A stretch of 64,000 bases of DNA from Rhabditophanes sp. KR3021 (GCA_963281155.1 CAUJLY010000004.1:744001-808000); one strand, 5' to 3'. Positions 24,201 to 35,949 are shown, counted from the first letter of the stretch. The notes: a model not told the origin generated them from the letters alone. Translations and numbers: made by a program.

Positions 24201-25929
24201 GACCTTTTCTTCTTTTGAACGAAAGTTTGACTACATTCCCTGAATCTCTGAGAGCATTGACAGCCGTTTCGTGGCTAACACGGGTAGTGTCCACATTATT
24301 AATTTTGATCAGGATATCTCCTTCGCGTAAGCGGCCATCTGTGGCTACGGCTCCACCTTGGGATATTTGAGTCACTACGATGTGGGAATCGCCACCTTCT
24401 TGGGGTTGATCGATTCCTCCTGAAAATCAAAGATTAGTAAGACAGTAAATCTAATCATGGCTTTATATACCAGTGATAGCAAATCACATTCGTATACATC
24501 AACTCAATGAAGACACATGCTCCTGAAGAATACGCAAATCTGAAGACTGTGATGTCAGAAAGAAAATGTAGTGCCAATCAAAGAATACGAAAACATGGCT
24601 CGTCAATATAACTCAAAGGTTTGCATGGAATGTCCAAAGTGTGGAAGACATCCTTATCAGGTTGTAAGTAGCATAGTAAGCTGGGGCTCTTACTGTCACT
24701 ACTGTGTCAAAGTTTCAGTCCTTCATGACACAACAATGGGACTTCTAGTAGCTAAATATGGAAAAAGAGTTGATCCTGAACACACCTTTGATGGTTGTAG
24801 AGGGAAAAGGAATAAGTTGCCCTTCGACATCTTCATTTCTCCAAGCCTCCTCGTCAAAGTTGACGAGGCTCAACATTTGGTATGAACAAAGAAAAGTTTG
24901 AGCAGACACAATCTAATGACAGAATTAAAAATGATTTTTGTCGTCGAGAGGGGCTTTCACTTGTAAGAATTGCTTACAGTGAATATAATCGCATTGAAGA
25001 AATTGTCGAGGAATTGAGAAAAGCTTATGACAACTTAAAGGATGGCAAAAGATTCGAAAAGTTTTATGGCGAAGTATGCACAAAATAGCCAGTACCTAAA
25101 TAATACCCTTTTTTAAATCTAATCATTTTGAAATAAAATTTATATTTTCTTTGTCAACAAACTTGCCAGTGATGGAAAAGCCTAGGCCTGCTTGTCCTTT
25201 TTCCAAGGCGATATGATCGTAATCATAATTGTTTACTTCATCATCTAAATATCCATTGGATGTGTGGTGAATAGGAACGTTACGTCCAGTAAGTGTCGTA
25301 GTATTATTAAGTAAGGAATTATTGTTGAAATAATCAGTTCCAGTAGTTAAAGAGGTGTCGCGGAAGTCTGTAGCGGTTGAAGTGAAAATGGAATCGATCC
25401 CAGCAGTCGGTTTCCGTAGATTCATGGGCTGCCAACGACCCAGAAAATGGCGGACTTCAGAAAGCTTTTGGTCTGAAGATTTGTTTGAGGAAAGGAGAGT
25501 CGAGTCGTAGAGGTCTTGGATTTCTGCAAAAAAACACCGTTACTTTTATTTACGATTATTATTCAATTTTATGAGCAGGCATCACCATGTAATACATGAT
25601 GAATCATGTAATGTCCAAAAGTATTTTAAAACCCCTCATATAAAGACATTCCTTCACAAAATGTCATTTTCGTAACAAATATTCACATCAATATATTTGC
25701 TTTATCCAAACAAATGTCAAATGACTTACCCAACAAGGTCTGAAATAATTCGTTCTTGAAAGACCCAATAATTTTCTCGATACATTCTTTTAAAGGAGCA
25801 TCGTAACTTGAAGACAAGCGAGCATGATAATCTTCAAGCAATTCAAGAGCTCGATGTGCTTCTAAATGGAAAGAAGGTAATAACATACTTTAGCAAATGA
25901 CACTTACCTCCAGATTGTTGGATAGCCAT
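21281..25929 (-). CDS. dlg: Discs-large MAGUK scaffold protein (L27-PDZ x3-SH3-GK)
   Basis: Six exons: 25929-25908, 25861-25730, 25523-25167, 24419-23104, 22388-about 21995 and 21909-21281, giving about 949 residues. The only uncertain junction is the exon 5 donor: AAGT|GTAGCA keeps the frame. Domains in order are an N-terminal L27 ([14 protein letters not shown] to the splice-built [16 protein letters not shown]), PDZ1 ([12 protein letters not shown]), PDZ2 ([12 protein letters not shown]), PDZ3 ([11 protein letters not shown]), SH3 ([15 protein letters not shown] to [13 protein letters not shown]), a HOOK linker (FSRKFPF) and guanylate kinase ([34 protein letters not shown]), ending in WIPSQ. 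Dlg organises septate/adherens-type junctions and synapses on the cytoplasmic side of the membrane. Two introns are far larger than the rest (715 and 747 bp), and both contain opposite-strand foreign ORFs. Confidence 0.96.
22659..23043 (+). pseudogene. Foreign ORF relic, copy A, antisense in a dlg intron
   Basis: It lies entirely within the 715 bp dlg intron 23103-22389, on the opposite strand. A frame from ATG 22659 ([19 protein letters not shown]) reaches a TAG at about 22797. That stop sits at the end of a 33 bp GTAAGC...TTTTTAG segment which could be a tiny intron of the relic, since removing it preserves the frame. The reading continues with [12 protein letters not shown], then needs at least two frame shifts to follow [14 protein letters not shown] and an end near 23043. 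The second half is clearly related to the relic at 56977-57387, so this is one multi-copy family. Function and origin are unknown. Confidence 0.6.
24420..25166 (-). other. GC-AG intron of dlg, 747 bp
   Basis: The PDZ1 carboxylate-binding loop requires FSITG followed by GIDQ. The only junction giving this uses the donor G|GCAAGT at 25167/25166 and the acceptor TTTTCAG before GAGGAATCG at 24419. A GC donor with a strong AAGT extension is the usual form of this rare splice class. The intron contains the nuclease-like relic on the opposite strand. Confidence 0.75.
24571..25088 (+). pseudogene. Virus/phage-like zinc-ribbon nuclease relic, antisense in a dlg intron
   Basis: Two frames are separated by one frame shift near 24880. 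The first (24571-24885) has an N-terminal metal-binding cluster (CMECPKCG ... CHYC), a polar stretch, then [19 protein letters not shown], which looks like the acidic core strands of a PD-(D/E)XK or Vsr-like nuclease. The second (24882-25088) has [10 protein letters not shown] and [18 protein letters not shown], the usual end of such folds. Zinc-ribbon plus nuclease proteins of this layout are common in phages and large DNA viruses and rare in animals. The gene has no introns and lies inside an intron on the opposite strand. Whether it is still expressed in two pieces is unknown. The family call is by motif only. Confidence 0.55.
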
Positions 25930-28878
25930 GTTGATTAGTTGGTGATTAGGTCGATTTTAAGAGATGATAAGAAAATACTGGAATTATAAGATGGTTTATT
26001 AATGTGTTATATACATATGTAAATGGAATAATTAATAGACGAGTAAAAGTAATAAATTCATATATGTTTGGTACATTTATTTTGATAACAAAATGGATAC
26101 CTTTGGCTGTGGTCTTTTTTCAATCAATTAGTAAACAGAAAACACATAACTACTACCATTCAAAACAATAAATAACTAATTTAGTGTGTCGGAAGAAGAT
26201 TAAAAATAAAATTGGTAAATACCAAAGTCAGCCTACAAAAATTAGAAAGAATAATAAAAGACAAGCAAGACACAAAAATATTAGTCCAAGATCAAGACCA
26301 TCATCAACGCATCTCCCCCAAAATAAATGTATATAAATGTATATTTATAATAATAACATTCACTAAACTTTATTCCATTCTAACAACTGATTACGAGGCC
26401 CAACATAAATATCTCTATACACATTTAATAATATTTAAATATATGAATGGTGATGTATTATATGTAGTTGCTTACAGCCTAGCCACAACTTTTAAAATCA
26501 AAAGTTTTAACTTCTTAGATATTTATTATTAGCATCACCCATCCCCGATCTTATCACACCTATTTTAAAGTGCAGTAGTGTCTTTTTGAGGGACTGAATT
26601 TGTGTGGTCAAAGACAAATATAATACAAAATTAGATGTGGATGACATCACAAAGTAATCTTTCTAGTTATGTCAAGAAGTTATTTTAATTAGGGTGAAGC
26701 TTTTTGTCTTAGTGGTATTTTTGATTTCATCACACTAATAATAAACATAAAAACAACCATTAACTTTTTAAAACATACACCATTAACTCACATCAAAACA
26801 ACAAGATAATCCTAATTCTTTGTAGATATTAATCCAAATCTTTTGACCATCCATATAACAAAAGGGAGGATGCCGTAAATAAACAACCTTGAAGCACATA
26901 CACACACATTATACATATTAAAAAGTTTTGACGTGACCCTCAAAGTAAATACCAAAGGTTGTCTAGAAGAGGATATATCTCAAAACTACTCTACCTGCCA
27001 TTTAAACCGGCAAAATGAAACAAGTTAGGTTGGGTCATAATGAGGATGATTTCAAGGTTAGGAACGATCAAATATATTGATAAAGATCTATTTGTTTGTT
27101 GTGAAAGTTGGGAACTTTTGTTTTGTTGGCGTGGTTAAAAAACAGGTATGGAATGATAAGATCTTATGGGGGTGAGAGGTGGGAAATGATTGCTAATCAG
27201 AATAGCTTTGTATAAATTTGGTGAATCAAATATATTTTTTGTTACTCATAAAAAATGAATTCAAATAATGTGACGAGTTGATGAATCATGATATTTTTTG
27301 TAACAGTCAAAATATGTTGTCTCTTTCGTATAAAGAGATATGCATTATTGTAGAGAATGAATATATTTTCGAAAAGGAGGACACCCTAGAAAATACAGGC
27401 TTTAGTGAAGACTTTTCGTTAAGAAATAGTGAGGAGACTTTTGTGCAGTTATAAATAATTTTTGGTGCTGAATCAGTGTATAGTTATTTTGTGTATGTGC
27501 AAATAGTCCGGGGTAACTGTCGAGTGAGTGTAAAAAGGCATTTATAAAAAATTGGATGTATCGAAAAAGGTAGATAATAGTCTTAGTAATGAATAAGGTT
27601 TTTGTCGTCAAAATAGGAGGAATATAATAGTTTAATAGGTATAATAGTTTGTCTATACTTTGGGATGAGAAAAAAGACACAAATAATTACCGTTAAACGT
27701 ACAATAGTAAGGTAAAGTTCTTCAAAAAGTTGTTTGCTTGTGAGAGGGCCCTGAACCTTAGCTGGGGACTTAAATTATAAACCTATACACAAACTGTATA
27801 ATACAAAAGTTTAGCGATATCTTTGTATGTGGAATAAAGTAGGGACCAGGCCTAGCTATTTGATAATTAGTTTTACATCTATCTATGGCCTACTAGCTTA
27901 GTCGAGATGATTAACCAGGTAGGTCCTAATTTAAATATATATATTTATATAAACGCACATATTATATTGGGTGTGGGAAAGGGAAAGAGAGAGTGTTTGG
28001 GAGAGTAGGTTTGTGGTAGTTTGCCACGTTTATAGTTTAAAGGCACTAAATGTGTGTACAAAATACTACATTGGTCCTCACCTTATTTAGAGGAAACCAT
28101 TGGAAAGGTCACCACCTCCTTTCTAGGTGTATACAGTCCTAAATGATGATATAGGGTTGAATATAATTAAAAAAGGTTTTCATTTAAAGAGTAATAATTA
28201 TAAAAAGTCAATGATAGAAGTATAACCGTGACTGAGGTTAAGTCCGGATCTGACTATGATTAGAATAGTTATTAGCTGTCGTTTAAGTAGGCTGGTGTCG
28301 CACCAGCTACTGTCCAAATTGTATGTAAATAGGTTTGATTAAAAAAGAAACGTTGTAGTACATCATATAAATATATTTCTATATATTGATGTGATGGTAT
28401 TTTAAGATAGGGAAAAGGAAAAGTTCGAGGTTGGATGAAAAGATTTTGTGTTGATGTATATAATTATAACATAAAAGATAAGAAAACAATAAATTAAACG
28501 TTTTTATCTATGATAATCATCAATCACACACAGCATGATTGGTGTGCGCAATCGTCTTTAGATAATAAAACAATTTTAATTACCGCATTTGATGAAAATT
28601 AAACTAATTTTGTTGCCAATAGGCTAAAAATAAATGCGAAAGGAAAGTATTTATTATTTTAAGTGTTGCAACTACTCTTAGTCATAATGAAATATACAGG
28701 AATGACGGATCTTTTGTCCATCTATGCCCTTTTACGATCTAAAACAATTAGAGATGGTTTATAGTAGAAAGATAATGTGTGTAATAAATATTTTATAAAT
28801 AAAAAAAGTACAATACGAAAGAGTTAATACACGTTTTGGTTTAAAAGAAATTCAACAATAAATAAATAAATAGTATAT
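25930..28878. other. Intergenic stretch between dlg and ADAMTS
   Basis: No gene that I can support. The frames at 26212-26532 (plus) and 27402-27680 (minus) are A/T-driven. A compact stem-loop, GCTGGTG-TCG-CACCAGC, extended by a GTA/TAC pair around one bulged G, lies at 28287-28310 in a locally GC-richer patch. Confidence 0.45.
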
Positions 28879-31800
28879 TCAATTGGCGTTCAATAGAGCA
28901 ACAACCATGCCATCACTTTTTTCCAAATGAGCCAATGAAGATGCACACGAATGATTAATTTTATGATAACTTGTATTATTATTACTTGACGCTCCTTCCT
29001 GATGACATGTTTCTTCGTCAAAAGACCTGCCGAAACAAGGCGAACCATTGTTAGAAGGGGTTGGCGCTGAACAGGAACGAGTTCTATAAATGAAATTGTC
29101 ATTAATACAAATGGCTTATTAAATTTTTTTGTTAGTTTAGTTAAGTGATAAAAATAGGATAAAAAACTCAGTAAGGGTGACAACCTTGTGCGCGTAGAAA
29201 TTAAAGTTGTGCAGTTTCTAAGTTGACAATCATTCCAAGGTTCCCACTGGGCCCATTCTCCATCAACATAATCTAAAACAAATTACAAATGCTCTTTTTT
29301 AATCTTTTTTACCTTTACAAGGTTCTTTTGCACACATAGCCATTTCATAAGCATCACCCTCGCATTTTTTGCCTTCTTTGCAAATTCTTTGCTTAAATTT
29401 GTAAGAGTATCCACATTCATTATTACATTCAGAAAAATTAGAAAACAAATTCCAATTATCCTCTTGACCTGAACTTTCTTCTATTTCTTGTTCGAGACCT
29501 ACTTGAGCAGTAGTCGTTGCTATAAATAAAAGAAAAATTTGTGCAAAAGAAAGAAATAAAGGTAAACAAAGCTAGATGAGATTTAAATTAAAAGGTGAAC
29601 GGTAAAAAATAAACTGAATAAACAAAAGAAACTTACATTGCTGTTGACAGGTTGTTGAGGTGGCACAAGTATCCATCTCGAAATCAGATCCTTTGCAAAG
29701 GGCGCCACCATTCAAAGCAGGTGGATTATTGCAGTATCGAGTTCTTGATCTGTATCCATTTGAGCAGTCTGAACAAATCGACCACTCTGTCCAGGAATTC
29801 CATGAACCGTCTCTGGCATTTCCGGAACAGTTTGTTTTCGCTTCACATGATTTTTGTTCAAATGAATATCCGGTGCAATAAGAACCACGGTTGGATGGTA
29901 ACGGATTCGCACACATTCGGTTTCGAATTTGATGTCCTCTTTCGCTACCGCATTGAACGGAACACTTTGAGTAGGGGGGAAAATTCTGACCATTCCCCAT
30001 TTACAGACGCACATAGGAGTGGTTCACAATTTTTTGTTTCTGTTATTGGTCCAGCGCAAAAACCTAATTATGCAGAAAGATTAAAAGGAACTATTTAAAT
30101 CAAAAATTACCTTGAACAGAAGGATCCTTAATCATACAATATCTTCTTCTAAATTGAGTCCGGCTAGAGCATGAACAAGAGGAAAAAGGCGACCATTCAC
30201 TAAATTGGGGTAAATCCAGATCAACTTTTTCAGCAGACGATATATCAACCATTTCAATAGAGGATGTTTTGGCTGCATTCAAAATACTGCATGATTGCTC
30301 ATTGCATGTCCTCTCGTCACGACTTGATCCGTCACATTGGAATACGAAAGTAGCTTTGCATTTCCGAATACGTCTTTGAATGCCGCCGCCACACGCTCTG
30401 TCGCAAGGTCCAAATTCAGACCATGGTGACCAGTTGTTTGTCCCTTCGCATGATTGCTCATTGCAAGTAGTTAGGTCGAAGGATAAGCCTGACGAGTTGC
30501 AGTCTTTGTCTGGTTTGCAATTGCGAGTTCGTTGCTTAATTCCACCACCACACGTAACAGAACAAGGCGTCCATTCTTGCCAATTTTCGTAGTTCTCCAC
30601 ATCCTTATAAAGTATTTGACACGACTCTGCGCATGAACTTGTTTCAGTAGTTGAACCAACACATTCACCTCTCTTACAAGTCCTTTCCCTTGTCCTAATC
30701 TCAAAAACATTACAACTCGAACAAGAAGTCCACTCCGACGTCAACCCAATATCGCAAGGCCTCAAAATACATCTCTTCTCCTGGATAAAAGACGACGTCA
30801 CCGGACAAGATCCTAAACTACATTCCCTGCTTCTTTTCTGACTTCCCTCTCCACATTCCTTATCACAAGAGGACCAATCACCCCACTGACTAACCTTCCA
30901 ATTCTTCCTGCCATGTCCCTGAATATTGCAAGTCTTAGCTTGTTTCTGCTGGACTGGACAAGACTTTCCATCGCACAATTTTTCCCTCAATTGAAAGCCG
31001 ATTCCGGTGCTTACTGAACAAGGCAACCAATCTGACCATGACTCGATCGACTTTTTGCACTGAGTCAAATTGCAATCTTCCGTTTCTTCGTTTATTCCCG
31101 CACAGGTAAGAGCTACGCAGACTCGGCTTCTTTTGCGGGTGCCACTGCCACAGGACTTTGAGCATTCGGTCCACTCTTGCCAATCTTTGAAAATTGGTTC
31201 TAATTGGCAAAGGGGGTGGTAATGGGAGGCAAGGTCTGATTTGTTCCGAATCTCCGAAACACGTCTAAATAAAGTTATTATTGCATGATATTTGTGATTA
31301 TTATTACACGATATTTGTAATTATTAGTCGAAACAAAGACGATGTTAATTTTGTTGAAAGTTAATTAGTTAAGAGACAATTTTAAGACATCAATAAGCTG
31401 ACATAAAAGCTAACCATTTCCTCAATAATCTCATCCTTCTTCGCTCCCCTCTTCAACCTAATTTTAAACAAATCCTCAAATATATTTTTAACCTTCTTTG
31501 GAGCCTTCTTCTTCTTAGCCTTCTTAACGGTTGCGACGGCAGTCGTTGACTTAACCAAGGCATCCAAATCCATACTCAATTCCTTTGGAGTTTTCTTTTT
31601 AGAAGACTAAAAGGATCCCATTTATACATATAAAATCAAAAAGAAACAAAAGTTATTTAGAATTCTTCTTTTTATCAACTATCGCCTTTTTCTTTCCCTT
31701 AGCCGGTTTTTTCTTTTTCTCAACTTTACATAAAGGCAACAGGGGTTTAGTAGCCTTTTTGCCACCTTTAGGAGCTATTTTTTTAGATCGTTTCTGCTAA

Positions 31801-34257
31801 AAATATATAACCATTTCACTTAATCAATTTGGGGTATTTTTGGAAATGAAATTTACAAATTTTACACAACTAACCTTTCCACTTTGTTTGACTTCTTTTT
31901 TGGGTTCACGACAGGTGCGGGCGCGTTTTTGAACGCCATTGGTCCCACAATTAGCGGTGCATTTATTCCATTCAGTCCATTCTTTCCAGGTAGCTTCATT
32001 TCCTTTGGCTATACGGTCTTGGTTGTTTTGGGCGGGGCAGTCTTTTTCGTTGTCGACTAGAGCTGTCATATTGCAGGACAATTTTAGGCAATTTCCTCCC
32101 ACGCAGTACCGTCCACTTCCACAAGGGGACCCATTCGGAAACTGTCCTTTATTTCTAATTAACTCCGAATCCGACAAATGACACCACACCTTGCAAGGCT
32201 GCTGAGCATGCGCGAAAGAAACTCCGCTCAATTGTTTGTCAGGCTTTGTTTTTTCATTTTTCAAAGCTGAACACAACTGATCTCCATGCTGCTGCTTATC
32301 AAATCTCTTGCACCCACTTTTTAAAACTCCACAAATGATGCCTCTAATATTACTTCCTTGGCATGATCTTCCACCATTATTAGGAGCTGGGTCGGTGCAG
32401 GTCCTGATTTGCGACCTAATTGAAATAGATCCGGTAATTTGGCAAGGACTTATGGGGCAATGTTCCTCTTTGCTAAACCATTTACTCCATTTGCCGTGAA
32501 TAACAGAAGGCTCCTCTGCGTTCCATTGATTCCACCTGCGGCATTTTCCCTCCTGGCACCATTTGTTGGACCCACACCATGAACCATCGAGGGCGGGATG
32601 AGCTGTTACTATGAGGGAGGAATTATTGCCGCACCATAAAATCCTGCAGATATCATCCAGACGACGCCCATTCGGAATCTCGACTTGGTATTCAGTCCCC
32701 CAAAAGTAAGAGCATTGCTGGTCGATGGTGAATCTTTGGCCGGGCAGACGGCCATCCTCTAGATGGTCCGCCTTTCTGATGGACAAAGCAGGGTCTCTGA
32801 GGCAATTTCCCCTTCCGGATTCGTCTAACTGTTTGAGGAAGGCATTGAATTCACGGGCTGAACAAGGCGACCACGTCGTCTTGCCTGCCCCATTTACAGC
32901 TGACATCAGGCAGCAGGAACGGCCGCATTGGTTCTGGACACCATCGTGCACCATGCCTACAAACAACATGTAATAACTAACATCTTTCTCCTTCCCTTAC
33001 CCATATTATGGCCCATCTCATGAGCCAACACAAAAGACCTCCCCAAATGCAAGCCCTCGACCAGGGAACACGAAAATATCTCATCACACATCCTTGCCAC
33101 TGGAGCGACTCCTGCGACTGACTTCGTCGTATGGTAAATGTCATAGCCTGTCAACAAGACGCCGTGGTCCCAATGTCCTGAGTCAGTCAAGTCAGTTCCT
33201 GGGTTGATGCGAGACTGGTACCTGCAGAAAGAATCCAACAAAGTCTGGGCCTGTCCATTCCTGTGCACGGGAGTCTCGAGGCCCTTCGGTTGTTTTTTCC
33301 ACATCTCGTACCTCACGATCACGATTTCGAGGTTTGGGGAGAGGTTAGGTTGTTGGTAGAGGACGTGGACGTTGTTGATCAGAGCTAGGGAAAAATCCAT
33401 CAAATGCTGCTCGGGCTCATGGACGAATTCTCTCTTGAAATATTTGTACAGTTCGGCATCCAGGAAGAGGGCTATTTCGAGGGTCATTGGGTCTAGTTGA
33501 GGGAAGATAAATAGGGAATCAAGCTTGGCTTCGGGTGGAATTGAATAATTGACGGGATGGATTAGATTTTGATTTACTTCGCAAAACTCCTCATGAGCTG
33601 TTTCGTTGTCTACTTGGAGGTCTATTTTAATCTCACCCATTTTGTGACCCATCACTTCTCCAATGTTTGGTAAAAGCAAATCTGCCATCAAACTAGCATC
33701 TCTTTTGAATACAAGATGGTGTGCTGATGAGTTGGAGGATCTTTTTATCCTCTGAGGAACAGTTTGAATAATCACAAAATGATCTTCCATCACCAATGTC
33801 CCCGTCAGCTGAGCGCAATCCGAAAGGGCAGCTTTTCTATTTTGATGACTTACTATTTCTCCTATGTAATGACAATGTTTGGATGAGGGGTAGGGAAGTC
33901 CTTTGGTGGTGACAGCTTCATTGCCATCCCTTATGACAGTGGTCAAATTGTGTGAAATTAGGGCGTGATTAGGTTGTAGTTTTATCAAATAAGTTTGGTT
34001 AAAAGCTTTAAATTTAAGTAATTTGTGGCCAGTGAGATCTAGCACCTTGTCGGGTTGTATATAATGGTAATTTGGAACCTTATGATGGTCCTCAACGCCG
34101 AATGTATTCAACAATTCTCGTTTCGACAAATGATGATGGAAAGTCTTGAAATAAATGTCTAATTAATTATCAATCACCAACTTACATCACAAAAGGCAAT
34201 TAATAAGACAAAAATAATAAATGTTGTAGGGCAAGTTAATAGGTTTAGTTGTTGCAT
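28879..34257 (-). CDS. ADAMTS metalloprotease with about 13 thrombospondin repeats
   Basis: Eight exons: 34257-34186, 34144-33001, 32956-31875, 31264-30111, 30063-29637, 29519-29313, 29272-29185 and 29083-28879, giving about 1,460 residues. The signal peptide is MQQLNLLTCPTTFIIFVLLIAF. The prodomain ends at a furin-type site (RIKR). The reprolysin domain has the zinc site HEMGHNMGMVHD, built across the exon 2/3 junction, and a Met-turn (CCLMS). A disintegrin-like region, a central TSR with RSCQGS, a Cys-rich domain (CVGGNC) and a long run of TSRs follow (WKEWTEWNKC, DWQEWTECSKSC, SWSDWLPC, NWQEWTPCSVTCG and others). ADAMTS enzymes cut extracellular matrix proteoglycans, and the long TSR array resembles nematode GON-1, though I see no GON domain. 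Exons 4 and 5 each hold one base too many in a C-run. Intron 3 contains lysine-rich coding segments. Confidence 0.92.
31382..31802 (-). CDS. Lysine-rich open segments inside ADAMTS intron 3
   Basis: Two in-phase segments lie in the 610 bp intron. The first (about 31802-31660) follows a TTTTTAGCAG acceptor and reads KRSKKIAPKGGKK to a TAA. The second (about 31613-31382) follows CCTTTTAG and reads SSKKKTPKEL, then AKKKKAPKKVKNIFEDLF, ending in FYVSLLMS and a stop. The second also has a donor, ATG|GTTAGC, before its stop. All possible junctions with the flanking ADAMTS exons are phase 0. These could be alternative cassettes or terminal exons, or a nested histone-like basic protein gene using the internal Met. 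Splicing directly from exon 3 to exon 4 rebuilds a normal TSR, so inclusion would interrupt that repeat. Confidence 0.4.
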
Positions 34258-34928
34258 AATAGTAATGTTTGTAGTTTATGAATTATTATTACAGTTGTGT
34301 TGCCATCAATAAGAAAGTGATGAAATGATGGTAGTTGTTTCTGGAAAGTGATTTTAAAATTATTACCAAAAAAAGGAGAAAAAGAATTTAGTATTATGTG
34401 TATGAAAATGCGCACTGACCAAAAGGTGATGTCCAAACAAGTGGATTCCAAACAAGTTATTTTAAATGAAAGTGTAAGTTGCCTCGTTTAAATAGTTACA
34501 ACAATAGATGAGTAATGTTTGGAACGAGGTAAAAAGTCGGAGAACCGTCATTTAACTTTTCCCAAAAGTTGCCTTTTTTCTAGAATTATCCCTGAAATTG
34601 GTAGTTACTAAGTTAGAGTTGTCTCTTTCGATGACCTATTTATGTAAATTTGGGATTATAAATACATCCTAATAATATCCATAGACTGAAAGAAGTTTTT
34701 TGATTGGATGGCTGGGCAATAGGAGATAGTATATATATTTAAAATGGATATGTTAAAAGTTTATCATCTCTACGAAATGGTTGAAGGCGACTTTCGCTAC
34801 CAACAAAATTGAAAATAGATAGTTAATTTAGGGGAACGGGTGTCATTTAGATTTTATAATTCAGACATGGATTATATTTATCCATGAAATTTCATGCATA
34901 TTGACACATGTGCTCATCTTTATTATTG

Positions 34929-35051
34929 CAAGATTTGGATGAAACCGGAATATGGTATTATGTAGTCGATCAAAAAAGGAGACCAGTGAACATTTTTAGT
35001 TCTCAAGGTTGTGTAGCATTTTCTTTATTTGGCGAGATCCAAACTAGTTGA
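34929..35051 (+). pseudogene. Short coding-like fragment of unknown origin
   Basis: A 40-codon open stretch ending in TGA reads QDLDETGIWYYVVDQKRRPV, then a segment with CVAFSLFGEI. The composition is much more protein-like than its A/T-rich surroundings. There is no start, no flanking splice sites, and I do not recognise it. Confidence 0.3.
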
Positions 35052-35930
35052 AGATAAATAACATGCTATGACGATGATGCCATAGGAAGGGTGGATAAAC
35101 TTGATTAGTGTTCATTTTGCGTAATCATGATGAATAATATAGGAAACGAGTATGCATGGAAATGTTCCGTTAACTTCAAAAAAGGAACTTAAAATGAGAT
35201 GGTGTTGGGATTTGATTGAATGCTGTTAGAGGGCACATCAATTCTCTGAAATTTTTTTGAATTAGGTCGTTTTGGTGGTGATTGCATTATGTGTATTTAA
35301 ATGGTGTACCAAAAAGTGTATGGCTGTGGTCAGGAAAGCAAATCCAGGATAAATACTATTAAAGTGAACTGTTTTGTTATGTATCATGTTGTGGCCTAGT
35401 TATGTAATATCATGTCTGCATGTAATATGATCAAAAATTCAATTTTTGGGATATCACATTATGTGATGTGTTTTGGAGATAAAGTTTTCCACTTTTATTG
35501 TCACTTTTTTAGAGACTTTTACGGATCATGTTCGAGGATAATTGATGTAAATAAACACCATCATGACCAAGTACACCATCATTCATGTTTCAGATAAAAA
35601 ATAAACCCAAATCCACAGAACCAGTATTTGTTTTGCAGGATCAAACAACAAACTTCTTAACCTTTAAACCTTTATCATTCATACTTGACTACATCATCTC
35701 TTATCACATAAAACAATCACACGAAGTAATCGCGTTAAAGTAACACATTAAACAATTGGTCTCGTCTTGCCAAGAACAACATTTCTCCAATCATTTGTGG
35801 ATATTAAATTTGTCGATTCTACTTGCTTAAAGCTCTCCTTCTTACACAATGTTTAACCTTGATTGTTTTTGTTTATCAGACCACTTTTTTTGATGACGAC
35901 ATGTACACGATTGATTCAATAATTATTTTA

Positions 35931-35949
35931 TTTCTTTCAGTTTGATATT
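35931..35949 (+). promoter_or_regulatory. Splice-acceptor-like site just before the SUCLG1 ATG
   Basis: TTTCTTTCAG ends 9 bases before the start codon. It is either the acceptor of a 5' UTR intron or a spliced-leader trans-splice site. Similar sites precede the DYNLT2B-like, Pol I and MIG-18-like genes. Confidence 0.45.

Larger units (their letters stand above)
34258..35949. other. Intergenic stretch between ADAMTS and SUCLG1
   Basis: Divergent promoter region for ADAMTS (minus) and SUCLG1 (plus). No intact gene. A short coding-like fragment at 34929-35051 is listed separately. A 61-codon plus-strand frame at 35412-35597 is unsupported. Confidence 0.5.

Noticed and set aside
27402..27680. 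92-codon minus ORF
   Set aside because: Composition follows A/T bias (Leu, Ile, Tyr, Phe, Thr runs); no domain, no splice context.
31253..31264. Alternative ADAMTS exon 4 acceptor after CGGAG
   Set aside because: It keeps the downstream frame, but deletes CFGDSEQIRPC, the conserved end of the preceding TSR, and a second frame break in exon 5 has no such explanation.
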